NCBI RefSeq assembly: GCF_965227505.1
Contig: NZ_OZ245757.1
Location: 1,240,001-1,304,000 of the forward strand
DNA: 64,000 bases
DNA from: Pelagibius sp965227505
GTDB lineage: Bacteria > Pseudomonadota > Alphaproteobacteria > Kiloniellales > Kiloniellaceae
Reading direction: 5' to 3'
Below, piece after piece: positions 1-8,471 of this stretch. A model generated the notes under the pieces. The model was not told where the DNA came from, did no database searches, and was given only the letters and a program-made list of their open reading frames with translations. A program made the position numbers and the translations under genes. Position 1 is the stretch's first letter, and every line of letters starts with the position of its first letter.

Positions 1-138
1 CGGCTGCCCATCGTCGCCGTCGTCGGTTTCCTGCTCTACCAGGAGGCCTTCGAGGCCATGACCCTCCTCGGCGCGGCCATCATCTTTTCCGGCAACTACG
101 CCTCGATCCGTCACGAGACACGGACCGTCGTACGCTGA
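1..138 (+). CDS. EamA/DMT family transporter, C-terminal fragment
   Basis: The open frame runs in from the left edge and ends at TGA 136-138, giving the last 45 residues of a protein. It contains a hydrophobic stretch of the pattern LPIVAVVGFLLYQEAF followed by LLGAAIIFSGNYAS and a short basic tail. The F/E-x-x-E-x-F then G-A-x-I-I-x-x-G pattern is typical of the last helix hairpin of EamA (drug/metabolite transporter) permeases, which export small metabolites across the inner membrane. The substrate cannot be inferred. The start and most of the gene lie outside the window. Confidence 0.65.
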   Translation, partial: RLPIVAVVGFLLYQEAFEAMTLLGAAIIFSGNYASIRHETRTVVR

Positions 139-205
139 GGCCCGGTTGCGCCCGGAACGGTCTTCAGGCTCAATCGGGCTCCCTGCCGAAGCGGAGGAGC
201 AGTCC

Positions 206-997
206 ATGGCCTATGAAACCCTCGACTACGAGATCCGCGACGCCGTCGCCTGGATCACCTTCAACAGGCCGGTGCGCTTCAATGCCATGAACCCGGTCCT
301 GGTGCGCGAGCTCTGCGATGTCGCCACCCGGTGTTCCAGCGACAAGACCGTGCGCGCCGCCGTCCTCACCGGCGCCGGCGACCAGGCCTTCTGCGCCGGG
401 GGCGATGTCTCGGAGTTCGCCAAGCGCCTCGACGACATCGACCTTCTGGTCAAGGAGATGACGACCCATCTCCATGCCGCCGTCTCGCGCTTCGCCTGGA
501 TGCGCGCGCCGCTGATCGGTGCCGTGAACGGGGTGGCCGCCGGCGCCGGCCTCAGCGCCGTCGCCTTCTGCGATCTCGTGATCGCGGCGGAGACCGCGAC
601 CTTCACCTCGGCCTACACCCAGATCGGCCTGACGCCGGACGGCAGCTCGACCTTTTTCCTCAGCCGCATCCTGGGCCCGCGCCGCGCGATGGAGCTCTAT
701 CTCACCAACCGTGTCCTCAGCGCCCAGGAGGCACTGGACTGGGGGCTCGTGAACAAGGTGGTTCCCGCCGACCAGGTGCTGACGGAGGCGGGGGCCCTGG
801 CCGCAACCCTCGCCCAGGGACCGACCGAGGCCTACGGCGGCGTCAAGAAACTGCTCCAGACCGCGGCCACCGACAGCCTGGAAAGCCAGATGGAGCGGGA
901 GACCCGCTTCATCGCCCGGGCCGGCGCCAGCGCCGACGGCCAGGAAGGCATCCGCGCCTTCCTGGAGAAGCGCCGCCCGACGTTTTCCGGAACCTGA
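206..997 (+). CDS. Enoyl-CoA hydratase/isomerase family protein (crotonase fold)
   Basis: A 263-residue crotonase-superfamily protein acting on acyl-CoA thioesters in the cytoplasm. The CoA/oxyanion-hole segments are visible: FCAGGDVSEF near residue 80 and GAVNGVAAGAGLS near residue 125. The position of the second hydratase glutamate reads TPDGSSTFF, so Asp replaces Glu. That is common in isomerase-type crotonases such as the PaaG group and argues against a classical two-Glu hydratase. ATG 206 is preferred over an upstream in-frame start at 146 because GGAGGAG at 193-199 precedes it and the homologous region begins here. The gene follows the transporter fragment on the same strand with a 67-bp gap. 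Substrate unknown. Confidence 0.85.
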   Translation: MAYETLDYEIRDAVAWITFNRPVRFNAMNPVLVRELCDVATRCSSDKTVRAAVLTGAGDQAFCAGGDVSEFAKRLDDIDLLVKEMTTHLHAAVSRFAWMRAPLIGAVNGVAAGAGLSAVAFCDLVIAAETATFTSAYTQIGLTPDGSSTFFLSRILGPRRAMELYLTNRVLSAQEALDWGLVNKVVPADQVLTEAGALAATLAQGPTEAYGGVKKLLQTAATDSLESQMERETRFIARAGASADGQEGIRAFLEKRRPTFSGT

Positions 998-1084
998 GCC
1001 ACCCGCACGGCGGTCCCGCCGGACCGCAACCCGGAGACGCCGCCGACCTCCCTAAAAAAACACGCACAAAGACTGTGGCCGTTC

Positions 1085-1115
1085 TTGACTGACCTGACAT
1101 TGAGAGTCATTCTCA
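1085..1115 (+). promoter_or_regulatory. Promoter with overlapping Fur-type operator
   Basis: TTGACT (1085-1090) is followed after 17 bases by CATTCT (1108-1113), an acceptable sigma-70 pair. Overlapping the -10 is TGAGAGT-C-ATTCTCA (1101-1115), a 7-1-7 inverted repeat with one mismatch that closely resembles the Fur consensus TGATAAT-x-ATTATCA. This placement would let iron-loaded Fur block RNA polymerase at the promoter for the gene at 1169 and probably the peroxiredoxin at 2307. The motif is read directly; the regulator assignment is inference from the known consensus. Confidence 0.6.
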
Positions 1116-1168
1116 TTCGCATCGCGACTCGTCCCACGCCCCTGGCCACAACCTCAGTGGATCTTCCC

Positions 1169-2266
1169 ATGCACCCTCTTCCTGACCCGCAGCACCGGCC
1201 TCCTCGCCTGCCGCGCATCGTCGCCAGCCTGGCCTTTCCAGAGATCATTGTGATCTGGTCGCTGCGCCATGCCTCTGCAGAAGCTCAAGGCGGGGACGAC
1301 GCCTCCGGGCGGATCGCCAAGGAGTTTGCCCGCGCCCTGGGTCTGGCCCGACTCGAGGAGGCTATGGCGGCGCTTTCGACCATGGTCGACGCCCTTGCCG
1401 GCGCCAGCCGTCTGCCACAGGCAATGCCACAGTTGGACGATGACCGCGTGTCTGCCCGCGAAGAAGCGGTCCTGGCCTTGCTCGGCGCCTGCCAGCGCAA
1501 TGACGGGAGCCTGTCGAAGCGCCTTGTCGAGTGGCTCGTATTCCGCAACACACAGCAGAGCTTTGCCGAAGCCGCCGCCTGTCTTGCCCGCATCATGAAG
1601 GAAGCCGGGCAGACGATCCCGCTGGATTCCCAGCGTCATCGGCCAAGGCTGCATCTGGCCGCTGTGGGTGACGAGGCCATTCTGCAGAACAAGACCCTGC
1701 TGTCCTCCGCGCCGGACTGGCAGAGCCTGTCGCTGCCCGAACGCCACCTCGCAGGCGGCGTCAGGCTGTGGGTCCAGGCCTTTCGGCAGGACCAGGACCC
1801 GCTTGCCGCAGTGCGGATGCACTTCGCCAGCCGGACCGCATCCGATCCGGGCCTCAGCCTGCACGCGGTCCTGCGCAACACGACCCTGGCAGCGACACGC
1901 TCCATCGACGTCAGATGCCTGCGCTGCCCCGGCCTCTCGCCCGACGAGGCCCGGCTCTTGGGGGCGATCGCCTGGCTGCAGCGCGAACAGGTGGAGCCCG
2001 CCGAACTGGCGCTCGGCAGCTGGCTGCCACGGGCGGCCCTGCGCCTTTCGCTCGACGCCGCGCGCGGGCTCGCCGGCTCTTTGGCGCGGGAAGGTTATCT
2101 CCTTCCCTTGCGGGACTGGGACTATGCCGCGCTCGAGGCCAGGACTGCGGGGCACGCGGGTCAAAGCCCGAGGCGCCAACACAGCGACGCCCCCAGCATC
2201 GATCTTCTGGAGGGCGGCTACGCCGGCAACGGCGTCGATCAGGCGATCTCTCCCACCTTGCATTGA
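1169..2266 (+). CDS. Hypothetical protein, predicted iron-regulated
   Basis: A 365-residue soluble, mostly helical protein that I do not recognise. It has no signal peptide or membrane span. The N-terminal part (about residues 10-170) is Ala/Leu-rich and helical; the C-terminal part has a Cys pair (RCLRCPGLSPDEARLL, near residue 280) and a short low-complexity tail. ATG 1169 is chosen because the promoter elements occupy 1085-1115, so an in-frame TTG at 1085 would lie inside the -35. No strong ribosome binding site precedes 1169. The gene ends 40 bp before a Prx5 peroxiredoxin on the same strand, so the two are probably cotranscribed under the Fur-like operator, suggesting an iron or oxidative-stress role. 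Confidence 0.6.
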   Translation: MHPLPDPQHRPPRLPRIVASLAFPEIIVIWSLRHASAEAQGGDDASGRIAKEFARALGLARLEEAMAALSTMVDALAGASRLPQAMPQLDDDRVSAREEAVLALLGACQRNDGSLSKRLVEWLVFRNTQQSFAEAAACLARIMKEAGQTIPLDSQRHRPRLHLAAVGDEAILQNKTLLSSAPDWQSLSLPERHLAGGVRLWVQAFRQDQDPLAAVRMHFASRTASDPGLSLHAVLRNTTLAATRSIDVRCLRCPGLSPDEARLLGAIAWLQREQVEPAELALGSWLPRAALRLSLDAARGLAGSLAREGYLLPLRDWDYAALEARTAGHAGQSPRRQHSDAPSIDLLEGGYAGNGVDQAISPTLH

Positions 2267-2306
2267 AGCCACGCTTCCAACCGAAATGACGAGAAGGAGA
2301 AGAACG

Positions 2307-2828
2307 ATGCGCAGCATCGGCGACTCGGTTCCTGAGATCACGTTCAAGCTTCGCACCGCCGGGGAATGGCAGAAGAAGACCAGCAGCGATTTTTTCAAAG
2401 GCCGTCGTGTGATCGTCTTTGCGCTGCCGGGCGCCTTCACGCCGACCTGCTCCTCAACCCACCTCCCCGGCTATATGACCCTCTCGAAGAGCCTCAAGAC
2501 CATGGGGGTTGATGAGATCTTCTGCCTTTCCGTGAACGACGCCTTTGTCATGAACGCCTGGGCAAAGGATCAGGGGGTCGACGAAGAAGTCACCATGCTG
2601 CCGGACGGCAGCGGGCACTTCACGCGGCAGATGGGGATGCTTGTGGACAAGGACGACCTGGGCTTCGGGGAGCGTTCCTGGCGCTATGCCATGGTCGTTG
2701 ACGACGCTGTCATCGAGAAGCTCTTTGTCGAAGACCGCACCACACCCGGCGACCCCTTTGCGGTGAGCGACGCCGTGACGATGCTGAGCTACCTTAGCGA
2801 AGCGGCGGCAAGAAGGGCCAGCGCCTAG
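2307..2828 (+). CDS. Peroxiredoxin, Prx5 (atypical 2-Cys) type
   Basis: A 173-residue thiol peroxidase that reduces hydroperoxides in the cytoplasm. The signature PGAFTPTCSSTHLPGY around residues 45-60 holds the peroxidatic Cys in the P-x-x-x-(T/S)-x-x-C motif, and the C-terminal half has the TMLPDGSGHFTR segment typical of Prx5/hybrid peroxiredoxins. Bacterial homologues are about 160 residues, so the length fits. ATG 2307 has AGGAGA at 2295-2300. It sits 40 bp after the predicted Fur-regulated gene at 1169 and probably shares its transcript. Electron donor (glutaredoxin or thioredoxin) is not shown by context. Confidence 0.92.
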   Translation: MRSIGDSVPEITFKLRTAGEWQKKTSSDFFKGRRVIVFALPGAFTPTCSSTHLPGYMTLSKSLKTMGVDEIFCLSVNDAFVMNAWAKDQGVDEEVTMLPDGSGHFTRQMGMLVDKDDLGFGERSWRYAMVVDDAVIEKLFVEDRTTPGDPFAVSDAVTMLSYLSEAAARRASA

Positions 2829-2845
2829 CCCCGGTTCGGTATCGA

Positions 2846-3094
2846 TCAGACACGCTGGTTCTGCTGCATCAGGGCCAGTATCTCCTGCAGCATGGCGGCC
2901 CGGCGTCTGCGCAGCGCCTGCCCGGCGCCGGGATCGCTCATAGCCGTCACCTCCTCCAGATGGCCGAGACGCTCTTCAAGCTCGCAATAGGCCCGGCAGA
3001 GCGCGCTGAAGGCGGTGTTCGCGGCACAGAGATCCCGCACCTCCGTCTCACGCCCGGGGAAACGGTCAAAGACGGGCTGCAAGCGGTCACTCAT
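2846..3094 (-). CDS. Small helical protein of unknown function
   Basis: An 82-residue acidic, helix-rich protein. The pattern FPGRETEVRDLCAANTAFSA followed by LCRAYCELEERLGHLE resembles a widespread family of about 80-90 residue helical proteins from proteobacteria (F-P-x-R ... F-x-x-L-C-x-x-Y) that I know only as uncharacterised. ATG at 3094 is preceded on the minus strand by AAGGGAGA seven bases upstream; longer in-frame starts lack this. It is convergent with the peroxiredoxin (17-bp gap between the stops) and divergent from the kinase fusion at 3279. No function is assigned. Confidence 0.7.
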   Translation of the reverse strand: MSDRLQPVFDRFPGRETEVRDLCAANTAFSALCRAYCELEERLGHLEEVTAMSDPGAGQALRRRRAAMLQEILALMQQNQRV

Positions 3095-3278
3095 GAAGAC
3101 GTCTCCCTTTCGGAAAGCCTTCATTGTGGCCGAGTGCAACGTCCCGGGCATTGATCTGACCCCGGCGCGGCGACCCCGCGATCTGAATCCGGCGGGTTGA
3201 GGCACCTCAATGCGCAGAACCCGGGACACGCTAGTATCGCCACAGTCTTGGCCGGGTCAGGAGCGAGCGTTCCCCGCA

Positions 3279-4880
3279 ATGACTGCCGCAGGAACAGCGG
3301 ATGCCGCACGGCCTCAGGGCCCGGCAGCCGACACCCAGGAAGCCGCGCAGGCTTTCCTTGGTAATGCGTCCAGCTTCGGGCCGGATGTCACAGAGGTGGA
3401 GCGCATCGACACCCACGGCGCGATGGTCTTCCTGGCCGGCGACTTCGCCTACAAGATCAAGCGGGCGGTGCGCTATCCCTATATGGACTTCTCGACGCTG
3501 GAAAAGCGCCGCCGCGCGCTGGAGCGTGAGCTCTCTCTGAACATCCGCACCGCCCCCTGTCTCTATCTTCAGGTTTTGCCGCTGACGCAGGAGGCCGATG
3601 GCGGTTTCGCGTTCGACGGTCCGGGCACGGCGGTCGAGTGGGTCCTGGTGATGAAGCGCTTCCCGCAGAGCCAGTTGTTCGACCGCCTCGCCGAGGCCGG
3701 CCAGTTGAGCGATGCCACGATGACGGCCTTGGCCGATGCGGTCGCCGTCTTCCACGACGCCGCCCCCTCCATCGACGCGCTCAGCGGCCCGCAGCTCCTG
3801 CATGGGGCGCGGGCCATGGAGTGGGTCGTCGAAGAGAACAACGAAGAGATCCTGCAGCGACGGGACCTCTTCGTTCCCGCGCAGGCGGCGCGTCTGGCCG
3901 AAGGCTCCCTGGCAGCGCTGGAGAGTCACCGCAGCCTTCTGGACCGGCGAAGCCGGCAGGGCCGGCAGCGTCTCTGTCACGGCGACCTTCATCTGCGCAA
4001 CGTGGTGTTGCTGAACGAACGGCCGGTCCTTTTCGACGCCATCGAGTTCAATGACGCCATTGCCTGCATCGACGTCTTCTACGACCTCGCCTTTCTGCTC
4101 ATGGATCTGGAGGAGCGCGGCTTCAAACGCTTCGCCAACCTGGTGCTGAACCGCTATCTCCAGCAGCGTGACGATCTCGAAGCCCTGGCGCTGCTGCCGT
4201 TGTTTCTCTCCGCCCGCGCCTCGGTCAGGGCAAAGGTCGCCGCGAGCCTGGAGGCCGTCGAGTCATCGCCGGAGGCAAAGACCCGGCGCCGCGACGAAGC
4301 CCTGGGCTATTTCGCTCAAGCGCTGCGCTTTCTGGAGCCGCCGCCGCCGCGCCTGGTGGCCGTGGGCGGGCTTTCCGGCAGCGGCAAGACCAGCCTGGCC
4401 CGCCTGCTGGCGGTCGACCTGGGCGCCTCGCCGGGGGCGGTTCACCTGCGCAGCGACGTGCTGCGCAAAACCCTGTCCGGGGTGGAGGAACATGTGCGCC
4501 TGCCGCCGGAGGCCTATGACAGGACCGCCAGCGAAGCGGTTTACCGCCGCCTGCTGGAGAACGCCGAGCACGTCCTGAAAACGGGTCATGCCGTCATCAT
4601 CGACGCCGTCTTCGCAAGGCCGGAGGAGCGGGCGGCCGCCCAGGCGGTCGCCACGGCCTGTGGTACGGAGTTCACGGGCCTTTGGCTGCAGGCACGCCCG
4701 GAGACTCTGATCGCGCGCGTCGACCAGCGCCGCGGCGACGCCTCGGACGCGACCGCGGCCGTGGTCAGCCAGCAGCTTTCCTACGACATCGGGGCGCTCG
4801 ATTGGCAGGCCATCGACGCGGAAGCCCCGCTGGAGGCCATTGCCGCCGGCGCGCGCAAGGCCCTTGGCCTCACCGGGTAG
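3279..4880 (+). CDS. Bifunctional aminoglycoside phosphotransferase-like/P-loop kinase fusion
   Basis: A 533-residue cytoplasmic protein with two nucleotide-using modules. The first 300 residues resemble an aminoglycoside/choline phosphotransferase fold, with the catalytic-loop motif HGDLHLRNVVLL near residue 234 and a following PVLFDAIEFND metal-binding segment. The C-terminal 170 residues are a P-loop kinase with Walker A GGLSGSGKTSLAR near residues 364-376. This architecture is known as a bifunctional APH/ATP-binding protein family (COG2187 plus COG0645); substrates are not established. ATG 3279 is preferred over an upstream start at 3210 because an AGGAGCG sequence precedes it. Nothing implies antibiotic resistance. 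Confidence 0.85.
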   Translation: MTAAGTADAARPQGPAADTQEAAQAFLGNASSFGPDVTEVERIDTHGAMVFLAGDFAYKIKRAVRYPYMDFSTLEKRRRALERELSLNIRTAPCLYLQVLPLTQEADGGFAFDGPGTAVEWVLVMKRFPQSQLFDRLAEAGQLSDATMTALADAVAVFHDAAPSIDALSGPQLLHGARAMEWVVEENNEEILQRRDLFVPAQAARLAEGSLAALESHRSLLDRRSRQGRQRLCHGDLHLRNVVLLNERPVLFDAIEFNDAIACIDVFYDLAFLLMDLEERGFKRFANLVLNRYLQQRDDLEALALLPLFLSARASVRAKVAASLEAVESSPEAKTRRRDEALGYFAQALRFLEPPPPRLVAVGGLSGSGKTSLARLLAVDLGASPGAVHLRSDVLRKTLSGVEEHVRLPPEAYDRTASEAVYRRLLENAEHVLKTGHAVIIDAVFARPEERAAAQAVATACGTEFTGLWLQARPETLIARVDQRRGDASDATAAVVSQQLSYDIGALDWQAIDAEAPLEAIAAGARKALGLTG

Positions 4881-5152
4881 GCGAACTCCCCTCGTCGGCC
4901 CAGCGCTTTGCCGCTTGTTAAGCAACCCTGTGATAAATCGCGCATCACTTTGGGGCGGTTTCGCCATGATTGGACGCAGGCTGCCTGAATCCCTGACGTT
5001 TTTTTTTGAACCCTGAAGTCTGCAGGCGCGACAGAGCTGTGTATCCCGAAGAAGACCGGGAATAAGCGGCGCCCCGGAGCGTTCTTAGACTAGAACAGCA
5101 GCGCCGACGCCCCGGAAGACAGGGCCAGGACAGATACGGAGGCCTGAGTACC

Positions 5153-5338
5153 ATGACCGCAACCACCGTCGATCCCCGCAATGCCGTGACCATTCAGCGC
5201 GACCTCGCCGACCTAGCGCTGGAACTGGTCGACCGCGTCGGCGTCGAAGGCGCCATCCGCTATTGCCACAGCCTGGGATGGGGCGGTGTTCTGGCCCAGA
5301 TCGAGGCCATGCGCGCCCGCCGCGAATTCCAAAGCTGA
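5153..5338 (+). CDS. Small hypothetical protein (61 aa)
   Basis: A 61-residue protein of mixed charge, with a helical centre (DLADLALELVDRVGVEGA) and an RARREF end. GGAGG at 5138-5142 lies ten bases before ATG 5153. No domain is recognised. It stands alone between the kinase fusion (272-bp gap) and the RTX gene (216-bp gap), on the same strand as both. Good codon use and a ribosome binding site make it likely real. Confidence 0.6.
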   Translation: MTATTVDPRNAVTIQRDLADLALELVDRVGVEGAIRYCHSLGWGGVLAQIEAMRARREFQS

Positions 5339-5554
5339 CGCTTTCCTCTCTGCGTGGGGCGGGCCGTTCCAGCGGCCGCCTCGCCACCCTTCTTTAGCAG
5401 GAAATTCAAACGCTTCCCTCCTCCCGCCCGCCTGACCTGCGTTTACGCTAAATCCTAAGGGCCTGTTAAGGGCTCTCCGCCAGACTGATGCCCGAAACTT
5501 GAGCCGCGCTCTCCCCGCAGAGCGCGGCCGTTTGGTCTTTGAGGAGCAGGCAAG

Positions 5555-7174
5555 ATGGCGGAGACGATCGGCCAGAATAGCGGTCAGGATAGCGCTGCCG
5601 CGCAGAGCGACGGCAGTCAGGCGGACGAGAGCATGACTCTCGATGCGCCGCCTGCTGGAGAAACGGTGACGCTCCCGGTCGGCACCGCCAAGCAGCTTGA
5701 ACTGCAGTTCGATCCGAAAGTCGTTCAGGTGGCCGCGCGCGACGGCGACCTCGTTTTCGAGTTTCCCAACGGCGGCCAACTCGCCCTCAAGGACTTTGAC
5801 GAAGACGACGGCGAAGCGCCGCAACTGCTGCTGCCCGATGGCAGCGCGGTTTCCGGCGAAGCCCTCTTGAACCAGCTCGCACCGCTCCTCCCGCCACCGC
5901 TGGAGACCACCGCCGGCCCGCAGCAGTCCGGCTCACCGCAGTCAGGAGGCGGCGGCACTTCCGTCTATCAGAGCAATCTCGGCAGCCTGATTGACGGCCT
6001 GCGCAGCGCCGCGGCCGAAGGCGGCGTCGGCGGAGGCCCCGAAGGGATCGGTGATGCGGGCGTCTCCACGCCCGGCTTCGGACCACTGGCTCTCGGCGAT
6101 GACGAAGACCTGCCCGAACTGCCGGTTCAGACCGTCTCGACACAGCCGGCGCAAGCCCAGGCGGCGATCTTTGTGCCGCCGGAAAACCCGGTCGGTCCCG
6201 GCGCCAATCAGGCACTGTTCGCCAAGAAAGCCGACAGCATCGATCTGAACGCCATCGACGTCGGCGGTTACAGCGACGGTACGCAATACGATGCCGGCAA
6301 GGGCAACGACGTGGTGATCCTGCCGGGGACCGCGCGCGAGGCGCTGGAAGCCGGCTTTACGGAGGGCAGCGCCTTCAACGCCGGCAAGGGCAACGACCAG
6401 GTGACCGGCGGCAGCCTTGCCGATCTGGTGGACGGGGCCCAGGGCAACGACACCCTGCTGGGCGGTGCCGGCGACGACAGCCTGTTCGGCGCCCAGGGCA
6501 ACGACAGCCTGGACGGCGGCGCCGACAACGACCTGTTGAACGGCGGCAGCGGCAGGGACCTGCTGATCGGCGGCGAGGGCGATGACAGCCTGACCGGCGC
6601 CGGTGGCCGCGACACCCTGGAGGGCGGCGACGGCCTGGACCTTCTGATCGGCGGCAGCGGCAACGACAGCCTGCTGGGCGGCGGCGACAATGACCAACTG
6701 TTTGGCGAAAACGGCCGCGACACGTTGGACGGCGGCCTCGGCAACGATCTGCTGAACGGCGGCGGCAGCAACGATCTGCTGCTGGGCGGGATCGGCGACG
6801 ACACGCTCACGGGCGGCTCCGGCCGTGACACGCTGGACGGCGGCCTCGGCGATGACGTCATGACCGGCGGCAACGGGCGCGACGTCTTCAGCTTCTCCCT
6901 GGCCACGGACCAGGGCGACGACGTGATCCTCGACTTCAAGACCGGCAACGGTGGCGACCGCCTCGAGCTCGCCGACCTGCTGGATGAGAACGGCGACAAC
7001 AGCATCGACTTCGCCGATCTCGACGCCGGCGGCCACACAGTGGCCGGCAGTGCGGATTCGGTCGTCATCACCTTTGCGCAGGGCGGCAACGTGACGCTGG
7101 AGGGTATCGACGGCAGCGGCGTCGACTCCTTCGCCGACCTGCTGGACATCAAGGTGAACGTCGACATTTCCTAG
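5555..7174 (+). CDS. RTX-repeat secreted protein (type I secretion substrate)
   Basis: A 539-residue acidic protein. Residues 1-120 resemble the N-terminal module of large RTX adhesins: a QLELQFDP strand, an FPNGGQLALKDF motif and an LLLPDGSAVSGEALL motif. A Gly/Ser/Pro-rich linker follows. Residues about 285-448 hold roughly fifteen GGxGxDxL-type nonapeptides (for example GGAGDDSLFG, GGEGDDSLTG), which fold as calcium-binding parallel beta-rolls after export. The last 90 residues (GRDVFSFSLATDQGDD onward) match the C-terminal target region used by type I secretion. No transporter (HlyB/HlyD/TolC) is nearby. GAGGAG at 5541-5546 supports ATG 5555. No catalytic domain is seen, so an adhesin or matrix role is likely. 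Confidence 0.85.
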   Translation: MAETIGQNSGQDSAAAQSDGSQADESMTLDAPPAGETVTLPVGTAKQLELQFDPKVVQVAARDGDLVFEFPNGGQLALKDFDEDDGEAPQLLLPDGSAVSGEALLNQLAPLLPPPLETTAGPQQSGSPQSGGGGTSVYQSNLGSLIDGLRSAAAEGGVGGGPEGIGDAGVSTPGFGPLALGDDEDLPELPVQTVSTQPAQAQAAIFVPPENPVGPGANQALFAKKADSIDLNAIDVGGYSDGTQYDAGKGNDVVILPGTAREALEAGFTEGSAFNAGKGNDQVTGGSLADLVDGAQGNDTLLGGAGDDSLFGAQGNDSLDGGADNDLLNGGSGRDLLIGGEGDDSLTGAGGRDTLEGGDGLDLLIGGSGNDSLLGGGDNDQLFGENGRDTLDGGLGNDLLNGGGSNDLLLGGIGDDTLTGGSGRDTLDGGLGDDVMTGGNGRDVFSFSLATDQGDDVILDFKTGNGGDRLELADLLDENGDNSIDFADLDAGGHTVAGSADSVVITFAQGGNVTLEGIDGSGVDSFADLLDIKVNVDIS

Positions 7175-7379
7175 AGTTTTTGGGAATCGTCCGGGGTTCT
7201 CTAGAGAACTTCGGGCACGCTCTTTTTCGCTGCCTCAGTCAAAAGGGGCTACCCCCTCTGTACGCCTTGTGGCCGCTGCGTCCTGCGGGCAATCTCTGCC
7301 TCGCGCCGAACATCGATGCAGCCATCGAACTCCCCCTTCGGCGCGTCCGATTTTTGCCTGACACTCCCTGTTTCAAACT

Positions 7380-7411
7380 CCCCCGGCGTTCCGCGCCGGG
7401 GGTTTTCTTTT
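7380..7411 (+). terminator. Rho-independent terminator downstream of the RTX gene
   Basis: A perfect 9-bp GC stem, CCCCCGGCG (7380-7388) and CGCCGGGGG (7394-7402), with a TTCCG loop, is followed by TTTTCTTTT. It lies 205 bp after the RTX stop and just before the convergent dehydratase stop at 7419. The T-tract is on the plus strand only, so it serves plus-strand transcription. The RTX mRNA would therefore carry a 200-nt 3' untranslated region. Confidence 0.85.
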
Positions 7412-7418
7412 GGTGCAG

Positions 7419-8471
7419 CTATCGCAACAGAAACCCCTCCCCCAGCGGGTCGTCGGGCTCCAGGGTGAAGCGGGCTTCGCCGATGTAGTGGGCCTTGCCG
7501 GAAACCTCGACGATGACGGCACGGTGACGGCCGGCGGCGGTCTCCTCGACCGCTGTCCCGGTGAAGACGGCACCAGTGACGCTTTCGAAACGCCGGGTCT
7601 GACCGAGGGCGATCTCGCCGCGGGTCCACTGCAGGGCAACGCGCGCGGTAACGCCGGAGCCGGTGGGGCTGCGGTCCACCTGTCGGCCGGCGAAGATGCA
7701 GAGGTTGCGCGTCGGCGCGTCTTCGAAGCGGTCGCCGCCGTCGGTGAAGACCGTGCCGTAGAGAAAGCCCAGATCCGGATCGTCCGGATGCTGCAAGGGG
7801 ATCTGTTCGGCGGCAGCGGCGGTGATCGCCTCGCCTGCATCGGTCAGCACCCTTACGGAGGCCGGCAAAAGATCGAGCCCGATGGAGGCTGCCGGCAAGA
7901 CCGCATAGAACGCCCCGCCATAGGCAATGTCCAGTTCCAGCGGCCCCCAGTCCCGCGTTTCGACTATCGCCCGGCGGGCAAAGGCGAAGGCCGGAACGGA
8001 GCGGAAGCGCACCACCCCGGCCCGGCCGTCGCGGACCTCGACCACCGTGCGCACGAGGCCGCAGGGGCATTGGATGGCGACCGGCGTTTCGGGTTCGCGC
8101 GCCGCCACCCGGCCGCTGTCCACCGCCCAGCGGCCGAGCGCGATCACCGCGTGGCCGCACATGGTGGAATAACCTTCGTTGTGCAGGAAAAGCACGGCCA
8201 GGTCCGCCTCCGGATGGTCCGGCTCCACCAGAACGGCGCCGTACATCTCCGCATGGCCGCGCGGCTCGAACATCAGCAGGCGGCGCAGGGCGTCGTGACG
8301 CTCCCGCGCGTCGCGCCGCTTGGCCAGCAGCGTGGTGCCGGAAAGCGCGGGGTAGCCCGCTATGACGATACGAACCGGTTCGCCGCCGGTGTGCATCTCG
8401 ATGGTGTGCATCTCGACGGCGCGAACACCGTTGGAGGAAGGGGCGGTTACTGGAACAGACTCAGCGGCCAT
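7419..8471 (-). CDS. trans-3-hydroxy-L-proline dehydratase (proline racemase family)
   Basis: A 350-residue member of the proline racemase fold. The first active-site Cys is present in YSTMCGHA (Cys105), but the second motif reads DRSPTGSGVTAR, with Thr270 where racemases and 4-hydroxyproline epimerases have Cys. Cys/Thr pairs (Cys104/Thr273 in human L3HYPDH) define trans-3-hydroxy-L-proline dehydratases, which make pyrroline-2-carboxylate. That assignment follows from this residue swap. AGAGGAAGG precedes ATG 8471. The gene overlaps the upstream lipoprotein gene by 25 bp, implying cotranscription. No ketimine reductase or hydroxyproline transporter is adjacent. Confidence 0.88.
   Translation of the reverse strand: MAAESVPVTAPSSNGVRAVEMHTIEMHTGGEPVRIVIAGYPALSGTTLLAKRRDARERHDALRRLLMFEPRGHAEMYGAVLVEPDHPEADLAVLFLHNEGYSTMCGHAVIALGRWAVDSGRVAAREPETPVAIQCPCGLVRTVVEVRDGRAGVVRFRSVPAFAFARRAIVETRDWGPLELDIAYGGAFYAVLPAASIGLDLLPASVRVLTDAGEAITAAAAEQIPLQHPDDPDLGFLYGTVFTDGGDRFEDAPTRNLCIFAGRQVDRSPTGSGVTARVALQWTRGEIALGQTRRFESVTGAVFTGTAVEETAAGRHRAVIVEVSGKAHYIGEARFTLEPDDPLGEGFLLR

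Noticed and set aside
3279..4880. Aminoglycoside resistance gene
   Set aside because: The phosphotransferase-like domain is part of a common chromosomal fusion family; no resistance evidence or mobile context.
5942..7167. Long minus-strand open frames opposite the RTX gene
   Set aside because: They are antisense images of GGxGxD codons; their Ala/Val/Gln or Ser/Pro composition is low-complexity, without a ribosome binding site.
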